A DNA stretch of 29,379 nucleotides from CAZEQD01 sp964514305. Its GTDB lineage: Bacteria; Acidobacteriota; Aminicenantia; Aminicenantales; Aminicenantaceae. The notes under the pieces are model-generated. The model was not told the DNA's origin. It ran no database searches and was given only the letters and a program-made list of their open reading frames with translations. Below, piece by piece: positions 8,405 to 16,265 of the stretch (the first letter of the stretch is position 1; each line of letters starts with the position of its first letter). Where the stretch lies: contig CAZEQD010000025.1 in the NCBI GenBank assembly GCA_964514305.1, positions 1-29,379 of the forward strand, in the 5' to 3' direction. A program made the position numbers and the translations under genes.

Positions 8405-10354
8405 TTAGACTTCTAATTCTCTTCTCATGGCCATATCATAAAGGACCCTTTCCCGGCCTTTACTGATTCCAAGCTTTTCTCTTTTATTATTTATGTGATC
8501 AATAATTTTAGCAGCCATTTTGGCTATATTGGGTTCCACAGCCCATTTGCCCCCATATATATTTTCAAACTCTTGAAAAATGTGCTGGGAAAAGACAGAG
8601 CTACCAGTGACGGGAAGCCCAACGCCAAAGACAGTAAAAACACCAGAGGCGACAAAATAATGGCCGATGGAGATGGCTTTCTCACTCATCCATTCGGGAG
8701 CAGCTCCGGCTGCTGGCAGGTCGCTTATATCGTTCCCCAGGCCACCAATTTTGACCATTTCTGATAGGGCCATAAGCAGACGGCTATTGTCGACGCAGGA
8801 ACCTGAATGAAGGACAGGCGGCATTCCCACTGCCCGGCATACTTCAGCCAGGCCCCGGCCTGCATATTTTTCAGCCGACTCTGGAATTAAAAGTCCTGCC
8901 TTTGCACAGGCAATGGCCGCACAGCCTGTCTGGACTACCAGAATATCATTGGCAATTAGCTCTTCTACCAAACTTATATGTCCCTGATCATGAACAACTT
9001 TAGGATTGCAGCAACCAACCACTGCTGCTACTCCTCTAATCCGACCATTAATAATATTGTCGTTAAGGGGCATATAAGAACCCCTAAATTTGCCTCCAAG
9101 CATATAAATTATGGCTTCATGGCTGAAGCCTGCTACTAGATCCATTTTTTGTTTAGGAATGTCTATCTGTCTCCTATTGGGGAAATTCAGGATAGCTTCT
9201 CTAACTATTCTTTTAGCCGTATCTAAAGCCGTCTTTTCAGAAAACTCGAAGTGCTCAGCCCCTTTAATTTTGCCTTTGGAAGAAGTAGTAATAAGCTTAG
9301 TATGATAGTGATGGCATATATCTGATAAAGAAGGCATAATACACTGGACATCAACAATCATTGATTCCACAGCCCCGGTGGCCAAAGCCATCTCCTGCTG
9401 AAGGACGTTGCCGGCTATGGGAAGTCCGTGTCTTAATAATATTTCATTGGCTGTACAGCATATTCCAGCCAGGTTTATGCCTGTGGCTCCTTTTTTTCTG
9501 GCCAAGTCAATTAGCTCTTTATCCTGAGCGGCCAGGATTAACATTTCTGCAAGGACAGGTTCATGTCCGTGTACAATTATATTAACATCTGATTCAGAAA
9601 GAACACCTAGATTTACCTGACCTCGGATAGGGGAGGGAGTACCAAAAAGAATATCCTGAAGCTCGGTGGCCACCATCGAACCTCCCCAGCCGTCAGCTAG
9701 AGCTGTGCGGGAGGCCTGAAGCATGATATTTTTATGGTCTTGGTCAACACCCATAGTTGTCCGATGAATCATTTCTACCACTTCTCTGTCTATGCCTCGA
9801 GGCACAACTTTTAGCTGTCGCCATAAAGCCTGACGCTTTGGCGGAGCCAGCTTAATAAAAGATATTTCACCCTCCTGCTGACCAAACTCTGCCAGAAGTT
9901 TTTCAGCTACTTCTTGACCAATGATTTCTTTTGATTTATCTTTGATAGAAAGACCAAGATGGTTGGCCACTTTTTTTAGCTTATTTACATCTTTTATAAA
10001 GTAGCCAGATTCTGGATTTTTAACAGCTGAAAGGAGGGTTTTGGCCACACCACGGCCGTGGTCACTGTGAGCAGAAGCACCCCCAGCTACCATCCGTGCA
10101 AAATTTCGAGCCACAATTACTTCGGCCGTGGCCCCACAAACGCCTTTTTGAGCCCCTTTGTCGGTGGGGCTTATGCGACAGGGCCCCATGAAACAAATAC
10201 GACAGCAGAGTCCTCGCTCTCCAAAACCACAGCGAGGGCTTTGTTGCTCAGAACGGTCCCAGCAGGTTTCCCACTTTTTCTCCCCTCTATTTTTAAGCAA
10301 ATAATTGACCGAAGCATCTACGCTTTTTTTCTCGGAGGCTGATGATTTCTTCAT
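8405..10354 (-). CDS. cooS: Anaerobic Ni-Fe carbon monoxide dehydrogenase catalytic subunit
   Basis: 649 residues (AcsA/CooS family). It interconverts CO2 and CO, supplying CO to AcsB. Cys42 and Cys50 fit the D-cluster that bridges the homodimer. Cys51, Cys54, Cys59 and Cys73 fit the B-cluster, with the spacing of the Carboxydothermus enzyme plus three. C-cluster ligand motifs follow in order: HGHEP, GICCTANE, GCCNPK, TGCAAIACAKAG and GSCVDNSR. All key residues look intact. The ATG at 10354 has only a weak purine-rich stretch upstream. It lies 49 bases after the MesB-like gene on the same strand, probably in one transcript. Confidence 0.98.
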   Translation of the reverse strand: MKKSSASEKKSVDASVNYLLKNRGEKKWETCWDRSEQQSPRCGFGERGLCCRICFMGPCRISPTDKGAQKGVCGATAEVIVARNFARMVAGGASAHSDHGRGVAKTLLSAVKNPESGYFIKDVNKLKKVANHLGLSIKDKSKEIIGQEVAEKLLAEFGQQEGEISFIKLAPPKRQALWRQLKVVPRGIDREVVEMIHRTTMGVDQDHKNIMLQASRTALADGWGGSMVATELQDILFGTPSPIRGQVNLGVLSESDVNIIVHGHEPVLAEMLILAAQDKELIDLARKKGATGINLAGICCTANEILLRHGLPIAGNVLQQEMALATGAVESMIVDVQCIMPSLSDICHHYHTKLITTSSKGKIKGAEHFEFSEKTALDTAKRIVREAILNFPNRRQIDIPKQKMDLVAGFSHEAIIYMLGGKFRGSYMPLNDNIINGRIRGVAAVVGCCNPKVVHDQGHISLVEELIANDILVVQTGCAAIACAKAGLLIPESAEKYAGRGLAEVCRAVGMPPVLHSGSCVDNSRLLMALSEMVKIGGLGNDISDLPAAGAAPEWMSEKAISIGHYFVASGVFTVFGVGLPVTGSSVFSQHIFQEFENIYGGKWAVEPNIAKMAAKIIDHINNKREKLGISKGRERVLYDMAMRRELEV

Positions 10355-10403
10355 TTTTTAATTTCTCTCTTTTTAACTAGTTTTGTTTTTTATCAAGAAA
10401 TAT

Positions 10404-11444
10404 TTAATTCCGAAGCTTATAGCTTACCTCTTGTAGATGTTCGAAAATCTTTTCAGCTAATTCTACCGAAAGGGAGCCGGTGCCGCAGCTTGGTGTTAGT
10501 AAGCATTGCTCCCACAAGAGATTTTTGTTAATACCCTTTTGAGCCAAATTATTGATTAAGACTTTTAATTTATCTATAAGGGATTGAGGAGTTTCTTGAA
10601 AGGATTTTTCTGAAGTGGGAACTATTCCCCAAGCTAAAGATCCTCCTTTTTCCAGGAAAGCTTTTACTTCCTGGGGGTAATAGCCGATGGTTTCCCCGTA
10701 TTCATAGGCATCAAAGCTGATAATATCAATTCCAGCATCAATCAGAATTGTCCATTCAGTATTGCCGCAGCAATGGCATCCAGCTAGAGCTCCTTCCTTA
10801 TGGATAGCCTTTATAACATCGTTTAAATACCGAACTACGTCATCGCGATGAACACTAACATAAGTAGATGAGCCAAAGGCAGAAAGAATAGGCTCGTCAA
10901 CAAAACAGATTTGATTACATTCTAAGAACTTAAATTTGTTGATAAGCCATCTGGCTTTCATTTCAGTTGCTTTGACAATTACATCCCTAAATAACTCATT
11001 ATAATAAATAGAACGTTTGTTTTCGTCGACTCTGCCCAAACCCTCAGTAATTGGGCCTGTGACCTGTCCTTTAAAAAATTTTGGTTTTGGTTGGCTTCCG
11101 CTTTTAAATATTTTTTCCATTTCATAGAGGCCCCGGCTGAATTCAGGCGAAATATGAAAATATTCCAGGTTTTCGGCCAGATAATTTTCATAAAATTTTT
11201 CAAGTTCTTGGCTAAAATCGCCGCTGGTATCAAAATACATTCTTTCTTTTTTTTCATCAAGAACCACTCGAGGTAAACCTTCACTATATTGAATCTCCAT
11301 ATTTTCTCTAAAATCTGAATTGGGTAATTGCGGCCAAACTGGAATTTCTGGTATACTTTCAAAAATTATTTGACAGGCAGTTGCAACATTATTGTGGGGA
11401 AAACTACCGATAGCTGTGGCTAAACATTGGGGCTTAAAGCTCAT
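10404..11444 (-). CDS. mesB: MetE/UroD-superfamily core methionine synthase (MesB-like)
   Basis: 346 residues, matching only the C-terminal catalytic barrel of MetE. Visible MetE features are GQVTGPIT near residue 127, the DEP motif (183-185), the zinc pair His224-x-Cys226, and Cys320 in TPSCGTGS. The usual zinc-ligand glutamate position may be replaced by an acidic residue near 245. Short, folate-independent core-MetE proteins (MesA to MesD) make methionine from homocysteine using methyl-corrinoid proteins. MesB is the type I recall from anaerobes with CODH/ACS, where CFeSP is the proposed donor. Being first in the acs operon, with AGGAGG before the ATG, fits that role. A MtaA/MtbA-type corrinoid methyltransferase of the same superfamily is the main alternative; the paired zinc motifs and DEP favour MetE-like. 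Family is confident, subfamily moderate. Confidence 0.68.
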   Translation of the reverse strand: MSFKPQCLATAIGSFPHNNVATACQIIFESIPEIPVWPQLPNSDFRENMEIQYSEGLPRVVLDEKKERMYFDTSGDFSQELEKFYENYLAENLEYFHISPEFSRGLYEMEKIFKSGSQPKPKFFKGQVTGPITEGLGRVDENKRSIYYNELFRDVIVKATEMKARWLINKFKFLECNQICFVDEPILSAFGSSTYVSVHRDDVVRYLNDVIKAIHKEGALAGCHCCGNTEWTILIDAGIDIISFDAYEYGETIGYYPQEVKAFLEKGGSLAWGIVPTSEKSFQETPQSLIDKLKVLINNLAQKGINKNLLWEQCLLTPSCGTGSLSVELAEKIFEHLQEVSYKLRN

Positions 11445-11498
11445 ATTTTACCTCCTGTCCTTAATTAATAATAATAAATTACTAAAAAAAAGCGACCG

Positions 11499-11534
11499 AT
11501 TATAGTATATTTAGATAAAAAATTTGTATAATTA
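11499..11534 (-). promoter_or_regulatory. Two-box promoter/operator motif, copy 2, upstream of the mesB-acs operon
   Basis: GTATA boxes at 11505-11509 and 11526-11530 on the plus strand are 21 bp apart, in the pattern TATAGTATAT then ATTTGTATAATTA. The element lies about 55-90 bases upstream of the MesB-like start. On the minus strand, TATAAT (11499-11504) directly abuts the nearer box and could be the -10 element of the acs operon. No good -35 element is present, which would fit an activator-dependent promoter. The alternative reading is TTATAC, 16 nt, TATACT as a plain promoter. Confidence 0.45.
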
Positions 11535-11636
11535 TGCTAAAAAATAAATTTAGCCTCATATCTTAAAACTCTTTTTGATGTAATTTTAAAATTAAGTTTT
11601 TTCTTTGAAGAGAATGTGCAATGAGCTGACAAAGTT

Positions 11637-12431
11637 TTATTTTTTTTCTTTTTTATAAAAGGAAAGGAGCATGGCTTTATATATTGGGTCAAATTCTGAT
11701 TTTAACTTTTCATCCATAAATTCGATCAAAGGTTTTTGCCTCAAATCGGCTTCTCGAATCAGCTCGTGATAGGAAATCATCCCCCACCAAAGATTGGAAG
11801 AGAACTGACGGATGAGCCATTTTTTCTGGCTATCGTTCTGAATTTTATTCCCTATGATAGCAAAAGAATTAACTCCTATTTCTTTGGCTAATTTTATGAT
11901 TGTTTTAGCTGTAGCGATGCTTCTCGAGCCAGGTTCAACAATTATCAACATTTTATCAACAGCCTGAGCTGTGCCTCTGCCCAAGTGTTCGATACCAGCT
12001 TCCATATCCACCAAAACTACTTCCTGACGGTGGAGTATAATCTCAGAAAGAAGGCTGCGCAGGAGAACATTTTCTGGGCAGGCACAACCACGGCCACCCT
12101 TTCGCACAGCCCCCATAACCAGCAATTTTATTCCCTGGAAATTTAAACAGAATTCATCAGGAATATCATCAACCAAGGGATTAATTTTAAATAACTGGCC
12201 AAATTGTCGGGGCTTAGCTCCGGTCCTTTCTTCAATTAGCCGTCCCTGATCAGAAATGGGAGTGATAGAAGCGGCTATTTCCGGAGGAATGCCCAGAGCT
12301 GAAGCCAAATTAGCATCTGGATCAGCATCAACGGCTAAGACTTTGTAGCCCTCGCGGTTAAGATAATGGGCCAGCAGGCCGGCAATAGTCGATTTTCCGG
12401 TGCCTCCTTTGCCTGAAATTGCAATTTTCAT
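11637..12431 (-). CDS. CooC-like P-loop ATPase, copy 2 (next to a corrinoid protein module)
   Basis: 264 residues. It has the same plan as CooC: GKGGTGKST at the N-terminus, VDADPDAN, and a Cys-x-Cys motif (GRGCACPEN). The deviant Walker A lysine and the metal-binding cysteines are kept, so it is probably an active dimeric ATPase that inserts a metal or remodels a metalloprotein. Unlike the first copy it does not sit among CODH genes. It is 19 bases after a RACo-like gene and in line with a corrinoid protein gene. It may be a second CODH maturase, or may act with the activator and corrinoid protein; the sequence does not decide. The ribosome site is weak. Confidence 0.85.
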   Translation of the reverse strand: MKIAISGKGGTGKSTIAGLLAHYLNREGYKVLAVDADPDANLASALGIPPEIAASITPISDQGRLIEERTGAKPRQFGQLFKINPLVDDIPDEFCLNFQGIKLLVMGAVRKGGRGCACPENVLLRSLLSEIILHRQEVVLVDMEAGIEHLGRGTAQAVDKMLIIVEPGSRSIATAKTIIKLAKEIGVNSFAIIGNKIQNDSQKKWLIRQFSSNLWWGMISYHELIREADLRQKPLIEFMDEKLKSEFDPIYKAMLLSFYKKEKK

Positions 12432-12450
12432 GATCTTACTTTCTTTTGAA

Positions 12451-14277
12451 TCAGATGCTCCATTTTTTAAATTCTAAGGAGTTAACAAAATCATCTTGAA
12501 ACTTGGCCTGGCTGGCTAAGGATAAATATTCAATTTTATCCGCCAGCGATTCAATTTTTTCTCTGGCCGGAAGAGAAAGTAATAAAGCTTGGGCTCCAGC
12601 TAAAGCAGCATTGCCTATAAAAGTGATTTTTTTCTCATCAATTTCAGGTAATAGGCCTATTTTTAGGCTGTTTTTTATGTTAAGATAATTTCCAAAAGCT
12701 CCAGCAATAAATATTCCATCTAGATCTTTTGACTTGATATTATGCTTTTTTAGCATCATTTTGATTCCTGTTTTAACGGCAGCCGCAGCCAACTGTATCT
12801 CCCTTATATCCTTTTGAGTTAAATAAATATTTTCAGTTATTTTTATTTTTCCAGCTTTATTTTTGATTCTCCCTTGGCATGAGATTATTTCTCTTTCTAA
12901 AAAAATAGCTATTAAGTCAATTAAACCAGTGCCACAGACTCCTCTGGGTTTTTTATTTTTTATGGTAGAGAAAACTAGCCTGGAGTCATAAGATGCTTTA
13001 TAAATTGCCCCGGGCAAAGCCGGCAAGCCACAGCTTATGTTCATCCCCTCAAAAGCAGGGCCAGCTGCAGTCGAAGTTGCTATCAATTTATCTTCGGTCT
13101 TAAGAACGATTTCGCCATTAGTACCCAAATCTAAATATAAATAATTCCCCGGTCTATTTCCGAAATTTGAGGCAATCAGACCAGCCGAGATGTCTCCTCC
13201 GACAAAGCTTTTAATATTAGGGGAAAAATAAATTTTTCCATATTTATAGATATTAAGGCCTGCCTCCTGGTTAGACAAAGGCGGCAATTTGGAAAAAACC
13301 GCATGAAAAGGAGCTGTGGCCAGGGAAGCGACAGGAATCCCCAGCAGTAGATGATTCATGGTTGTATTGGCAGCAATAACAGCTTCATAGATATAATTTC
13401 TTTTGATCTGAGTTTTTTTGATCAATTCAGTTATCATTTGGTTGAGGCTAGTAATTATAGCCTTTTTTAAAGATGACAAATTTTTAGAATTTGAAACAGC
13501 CAAAGAGATTCTGGAGATTACATCAGCTCCAAACTGCATTTGACTGTTGGCCGAAGTTGCGATTTCCAGGATTTGGCCGTTATTTAAATTTAAAAGAGAG
13601 GCCACCAAAGTGGTTGTACCTACATCTATAGCAATTCCATAAGCTTCATCTAAAGTATGACCGGGCTCTAAGCTTAATATTTCGTTATCACGGTAAATGA
13701 CTGCCGTCACTTTGAATTTAGATTTATCTAATATTTTCGGTAGTTTTTTCACTAGGTCTAAATTATTAATTAGATATTTTTTAGGAAGGCCTCGCTGCAA
13801 ACACTCAAGTCCAGAATGAGGTGAACTAATTTGAGGCTTTTTTAAGGCTAAATAATATTTTTTCAAAGCAGAGTTTAGAGTCAGAGATGACTTTATGCCT
13901 GTTTTAAGAGTAGAAATTTCCTGAATGATTGATTCTGGGGGAATATTAAGCTTAATATCGCTTTCTATTTTATAGAGACAAGCCAGCCGGTATTTATCAG
14001 TTTTCAATCCCTTTTCTTTTAAAATTAAATTTTCTTTTTTCCTGAGAGGAGGAAGCTTGCCTTTTATTATTTCCACCAGACATTTACCGCATAAGCCCTT
14101 TCTTTGACAATCAACTCTTAAATTAATACCAGCTTCCAGAATTTTTTGAGCTAAATTATCTCCTTGGTTGGCTAAAATAACTTTTTCATAATTTAAAATT
14201 TTTATTTCATATTGAGGAAAAGATTGCATTTGAAATGACTCCATATTGCTATTGTCAGAGGAAAAGATTTTTGACAA
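12451..14277 (-). CDS. RACo-like corrinoid activation protein, copy 2
   Basis: Up to 608 residues. An N-terminal [2Fe-2S] ferredoxin domain has Cys57, Cys63, Cys66 and Cys100. An ASKHA ATPase domain follows, beginning at AIDVGTTTLVASL, with GGDISAGL, LDLGTNGEIVL, GVCGTGLIDL and AGAFGNYLNI. It should reactivate Co(II) corrinoid using ATP and reductant. The client is probably the corrinoid protein encoded immediately upstream. The farthest start is a TTG at 14277 overlapping that gene. The internal ATG ending at 14229 is better supported, with TGGAG nine bases upstream, and gives 592 residues. The domain plan matches the copy at 1078-3072, but the cysteine spacing and linker differ, consistent with a different client. 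Confidence 0.88.
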   Translation of the reverse strand: MSKIFSSDNSNMESFQMQSFPQYEIKILNYEKVILANQGDNLAQKILEAGINLRVDCQRKGLCGKCLVEIIKGKLPPLRKKENLILKEKGLKTDKYRLACLYKIESDIKLNIPPESIIQEISTLKTGIKSSLTLNSALKKYYLALKKPQISSPHSGLECLQRGLPKKYLINNLDLVKKLPKILDKSKFKVTAVIYRDNEILSLEPGHTLDEAYGIAIDVGTTTLVASLLNLNNGQILEIATSANSQMQFGADVISRISLAVSNSKNLSSLKKAIITSLNQMITELIKKTQIKRNYIYEAVIAANTTMNHLLLGIPVASLATAPFHAVFSKLPPLSNQEAGLNIYKYGKIYFSPNIKSFVGGDISAGLIASNFGNRPGNYLYLDLGTNGEIVLKTEDKLIATSTAAGPAFEGMNISCGLPALPGAIYKASYDSRLVFSTIKNKKPRGVCGTGLIDLIAIFLEREIISCQGRIKNKAGKIKITENIYLTQKDIREIQLAAAAVKTGIKMMLKKHNIKSKDLDGIFIAGAFGNYLNIKNSLKIGLLPEIDEKKITFIGNAALAGAQALLLSLPAREKIESLADKIEYLSLASQAKFQDDFVNSLEFKKWSI

Positions 14278-14887
14278 GGTCTATAGCTGCAACCGCATCA
14301 AGGCCATAGCCATCAGCTTTGATCTCGTCAGCAAAAGACTGAGTAACAGGAGCTCCGCCAATTATAATCTTTACTTCCTCTCTTAATTTTGCTTTTTTTA
14401 TAGTTTCTATTACCTCTTTCATATAGGTCATAGTTGTGGTTAAAAGAGCTGACATACCGACCACCTCAGGCTTTTCTTTTTTGATTGCCTTTAAAAATTT
14501 TTCCTTAGTCACATCTATGCCTATATCTATAATTTCGTATCCTTCTCTTTCCAGCATCATACCTACAATTTTCTTACCAATATCATGAAGATCACCTTTA
14601 ACTGTGCCCATAAGGATTTTCCTCCTCATTTTTTTCTTTTTTTTACTAAGATGGGGTTTCAAAATCTCTAAGCCTGCTTTCATAGCCCTGGCGGCAATCA
14701 GAACTTCAGGAATAAATATTTCATTTTTTTTGAATTTAAAGCCTACAACTTCCATGCCCTTGATTAAGCCCTGATTTAAGATCACGTCGGCTGGAATTGA
14801 TAAAGAAAGGGCTTGTCGGCATAATTCTTTAACAGTTGAAGAGTCGCCTGTTTCTAAATTTAAGGCAATTTCTTTGAGGATCGACAT
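14255..14887 (-). CDS. Methyltransferase cognate corrinoid protein (MtaC/MtbC/MttC-like)
   Basis: 210 residues with the two-part structure of methyltransferase corrinoid proteins. A helical cap domain spans about residues 1-85. A Rossmann-like B12-binding domain starts near residue 90, with the DxHxxG motif (Asp99, His101, Gly104) whose histidine is the lower axial ligand of cobalt, then SALLTTTM and GGAPV. It carries methyl groups between two methyltransferases. No substrate methyltransferase (MttB, MtaB, MtmB type) lies beside it, so its methyl donor is unknown. Downstream RACo-like and CooC-like genes are probably co-transcribed. There is no clear ribosome site. Plausible acceptors are tetrahydrofolate, CFeSP or one of the homocysteine methyltransferases in this window. 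Confidence 0.92.
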   Translation of the reverse strand: MSILKEIALNLETGDSSTVKELCRQALSLSIPADVILNQGLIKGMEVVGFKFKKNEIFIPEVLIAARAMKAGLEILKPHLSKKKKKMRRKILMGTVKGDLHDIGKKIVGMMLEREGYEIIDIGIDVTKEKFLKAIKKEKPEVVGMSALLTTTMTYMKEVIETIKKAKLREEVKIIIGGAPVTQSFADEIKADGYGLDAVAAIDLVKNLFL

Positions 14888-14924
14888 TACATTATATTTA
14901 TTTTTACTGAATTATAGTGATATA

Positions 14925-14958
14925 GTATAGTATATTTTTAATTATATTTGTATAATTA
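14925..14958 (-). promoter_or_regulatory. Two-box promoter/operator motif, copy 3, in the corrinoid protein / PocR divergent region
   Basis: GTATA boxes on the plus strand at 14930-14934 and 14950-14954 are 20 bp apart, again within TATAGTATAT then ATTTGTATAATTA. An extra overlapping GTATA begins at 14925. The element is 38-74 bases upstream of the corrinoid protein start and 33-67 bases upstream of the divergent regulator start, so it could control both. A minus-strand TATAAT (revcomp of 14911-14916) is a possible -10 for the corrinoid gene, without a good -35. Confidence 0.45.
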
Positions 14959-14991
14959 TGTTATGATTTTTCATATAAAAATGTAATTATA

Positions 14992-16263
14992 ATGCAAATT
15001 AAAGATTACATTCCTTTTAAAAAATTTTCTTCTTTAGCTAAAAAATATTGTCAGCGGACAGGCCTACCTTTGATTTTAATCAATAACGAAGGCCAAACAG
15101 TCTATAAATCAAATGAATGTGGATTATGTCTGCGCTTATTACCCAAAGAAAAAGAGTTAATAGAGAAGAACTGCCACTTGAGTATGCTCAGGGCTATCAA
15201 AGAATCTTTCCGCTGGGGTGAGGGATATATTACTACCTGTCCTTTAGGCCTGATTATTTTCGCTGTGCCTGTGATTTATAAGCAAAAACTTATGGGTGGT
15301 CTGATCAGCGGTTTTGCTATTTTCCCTGAAATGAAAAAAGATATTGATGAAGAAATAGCTAATAAATTGAAGGAAAACTATGAATATAGTCTCTCTGACC
15401 AAAAAAGGAGTCGGCTTAACTTAAAAATAGTTTCCTTAAAAAAAACCCGAGAATATCTTTCATTTTTATTATACTTAACTAGAAGATACTACATTAGCGA
15501 TATTAACTTCCTTAGAAATAAAAGGGAAAGATATGTCCAACAATACAAAATTGCCAACTTCTTGAATGATTTAAAAAAGAGCAAATCTGATATATCTCGG
15601 AAAATCCTTGATAAACAAAATGAGATAATTCAAAAAGTAAAGCTGGGAGATAAGAATGGAGCTAGAGAAATTCTTAATGAATTTTTAGGTTCCATTTTTT
15701 TTGAAAGTGGCATGAATTTTGAGATCATAAAAGTACGGGCTATTGAACTGGTAGTCATCATCTCCAGAGCCGCTATTGAAGCAGGTGTAGAGGCCAAAGA
15801 ATTGTTCGGACTTAATTATTCTTACCTTACTGATTTAAATAGAGTGACAGACACAGAAGAACTTTTATATAAATTAACTCAGATCTTGGAAAATTTCATC
15901 AATAAAGTTTCCTTAATTAAAGATAAAAAGAAAAAAATTAAAAGCAAGAGAATGTTGGATTATGTAAATCAAAATTTTACAAAGAAGATAAAAGCCAAAG
16001 AAATAGCTGAGGCTGGAGCTTTGAGTGTCAGCCGGGCTCTTCATCTTTTTAAAGAAGAAACCGGGCTTTCTTTTACTGACTATATTAGCAAACTCCGGCT
16101 TGATTATGGAAAATATCTTCTTCTTAATACAGATATTAAATTAGCGGATCTGGCTAATGAGGTAGGTTTTTATGATCAGAGTCATTTTACCCGGTATTTC
16201 AAAAAGAAAGAAGGAATCACACCCTCTCATTTCCGTTTAAAGTATAAAATAGGAAATATTTAA
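14992..16263 (+). CDS. PocR-domain AraC-family transcriptional regulator
   Basis: 423 residues. Residues 1 to about 170 match the PocR ligand-sensing domain, including the cysteine-rich stretch NECGLCLRLL and the later TTCPLGLIIFAVPV. Residues 170-310 are a helical linker. Residues about 320-418 form a double helix-turn-helix AraC DNA-binding domain, with the signature ending DQSHFTRYFKKKEGITPSHFR. PocR domains occur in regulators of cobalamin and corrinoid-dependent C1 metabolism, probably sensing a small hydrocarbon derivative. The gene is divergent from the corrinoid protein gene across a 104-base AT-rich gap, the classic arrangement for a regulator and its target. No ribosome site precedes the ATG. 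It is likely a local activator of the corrinoid module and perhaps of the acs operon. Confidence 0.9.
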   Translation: MQIKDYIPFKKFSSLAKKYCQRTGLPLILINNEGQTVYKSNECGLCLRLLPKEKELIEKNCHLSMLRAIKESFRWGEGYITTCPLGLIIFAVPVIYKQKLMGGLISGFAIFPEMKKDIDEEIANKLKENYEYSLSDQKRSRLNLKIVSLKKTREYLSFLLYLTRRYYISDINFLRNKRERYVQQYKIANFLNDLKKSKSDISRKILDKQNEIIQKVKLGDKNGAREILNEFLGSIFFESGMNFEIIKVRAIELVVIISRAAIEAGVEAKELFGLNYSYLTDLNRVTDTEELLYKLTQILENFINKVSLIKDKKKKIKSKRMLDYVNQNFTKKIKAKEIAEAGALSVSRALHLFKEETGLSFTDYISKLRLDYGKYLLLNTDIKLADLANEVGFYDQSHFTRYFKKKEGITPSHFRLKYKIGNI

Positions 16264-16265
16264 TT

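Noticed and set aside
10979..11362. 127-codon minus-strand frame inside the MesB-like gene
   Set aside because: It is out of frame with the zinc-ligand-bearing protein and its composition (rich in Lys, Ile, Trp) is typical of a shadow.
11445..11636. Cobalamin riboswitch upstream of the mesB-acs operon
   Set aside because: No B12-box-like or GC-rich structured stretch is visible; the gap is AT-rich and short.
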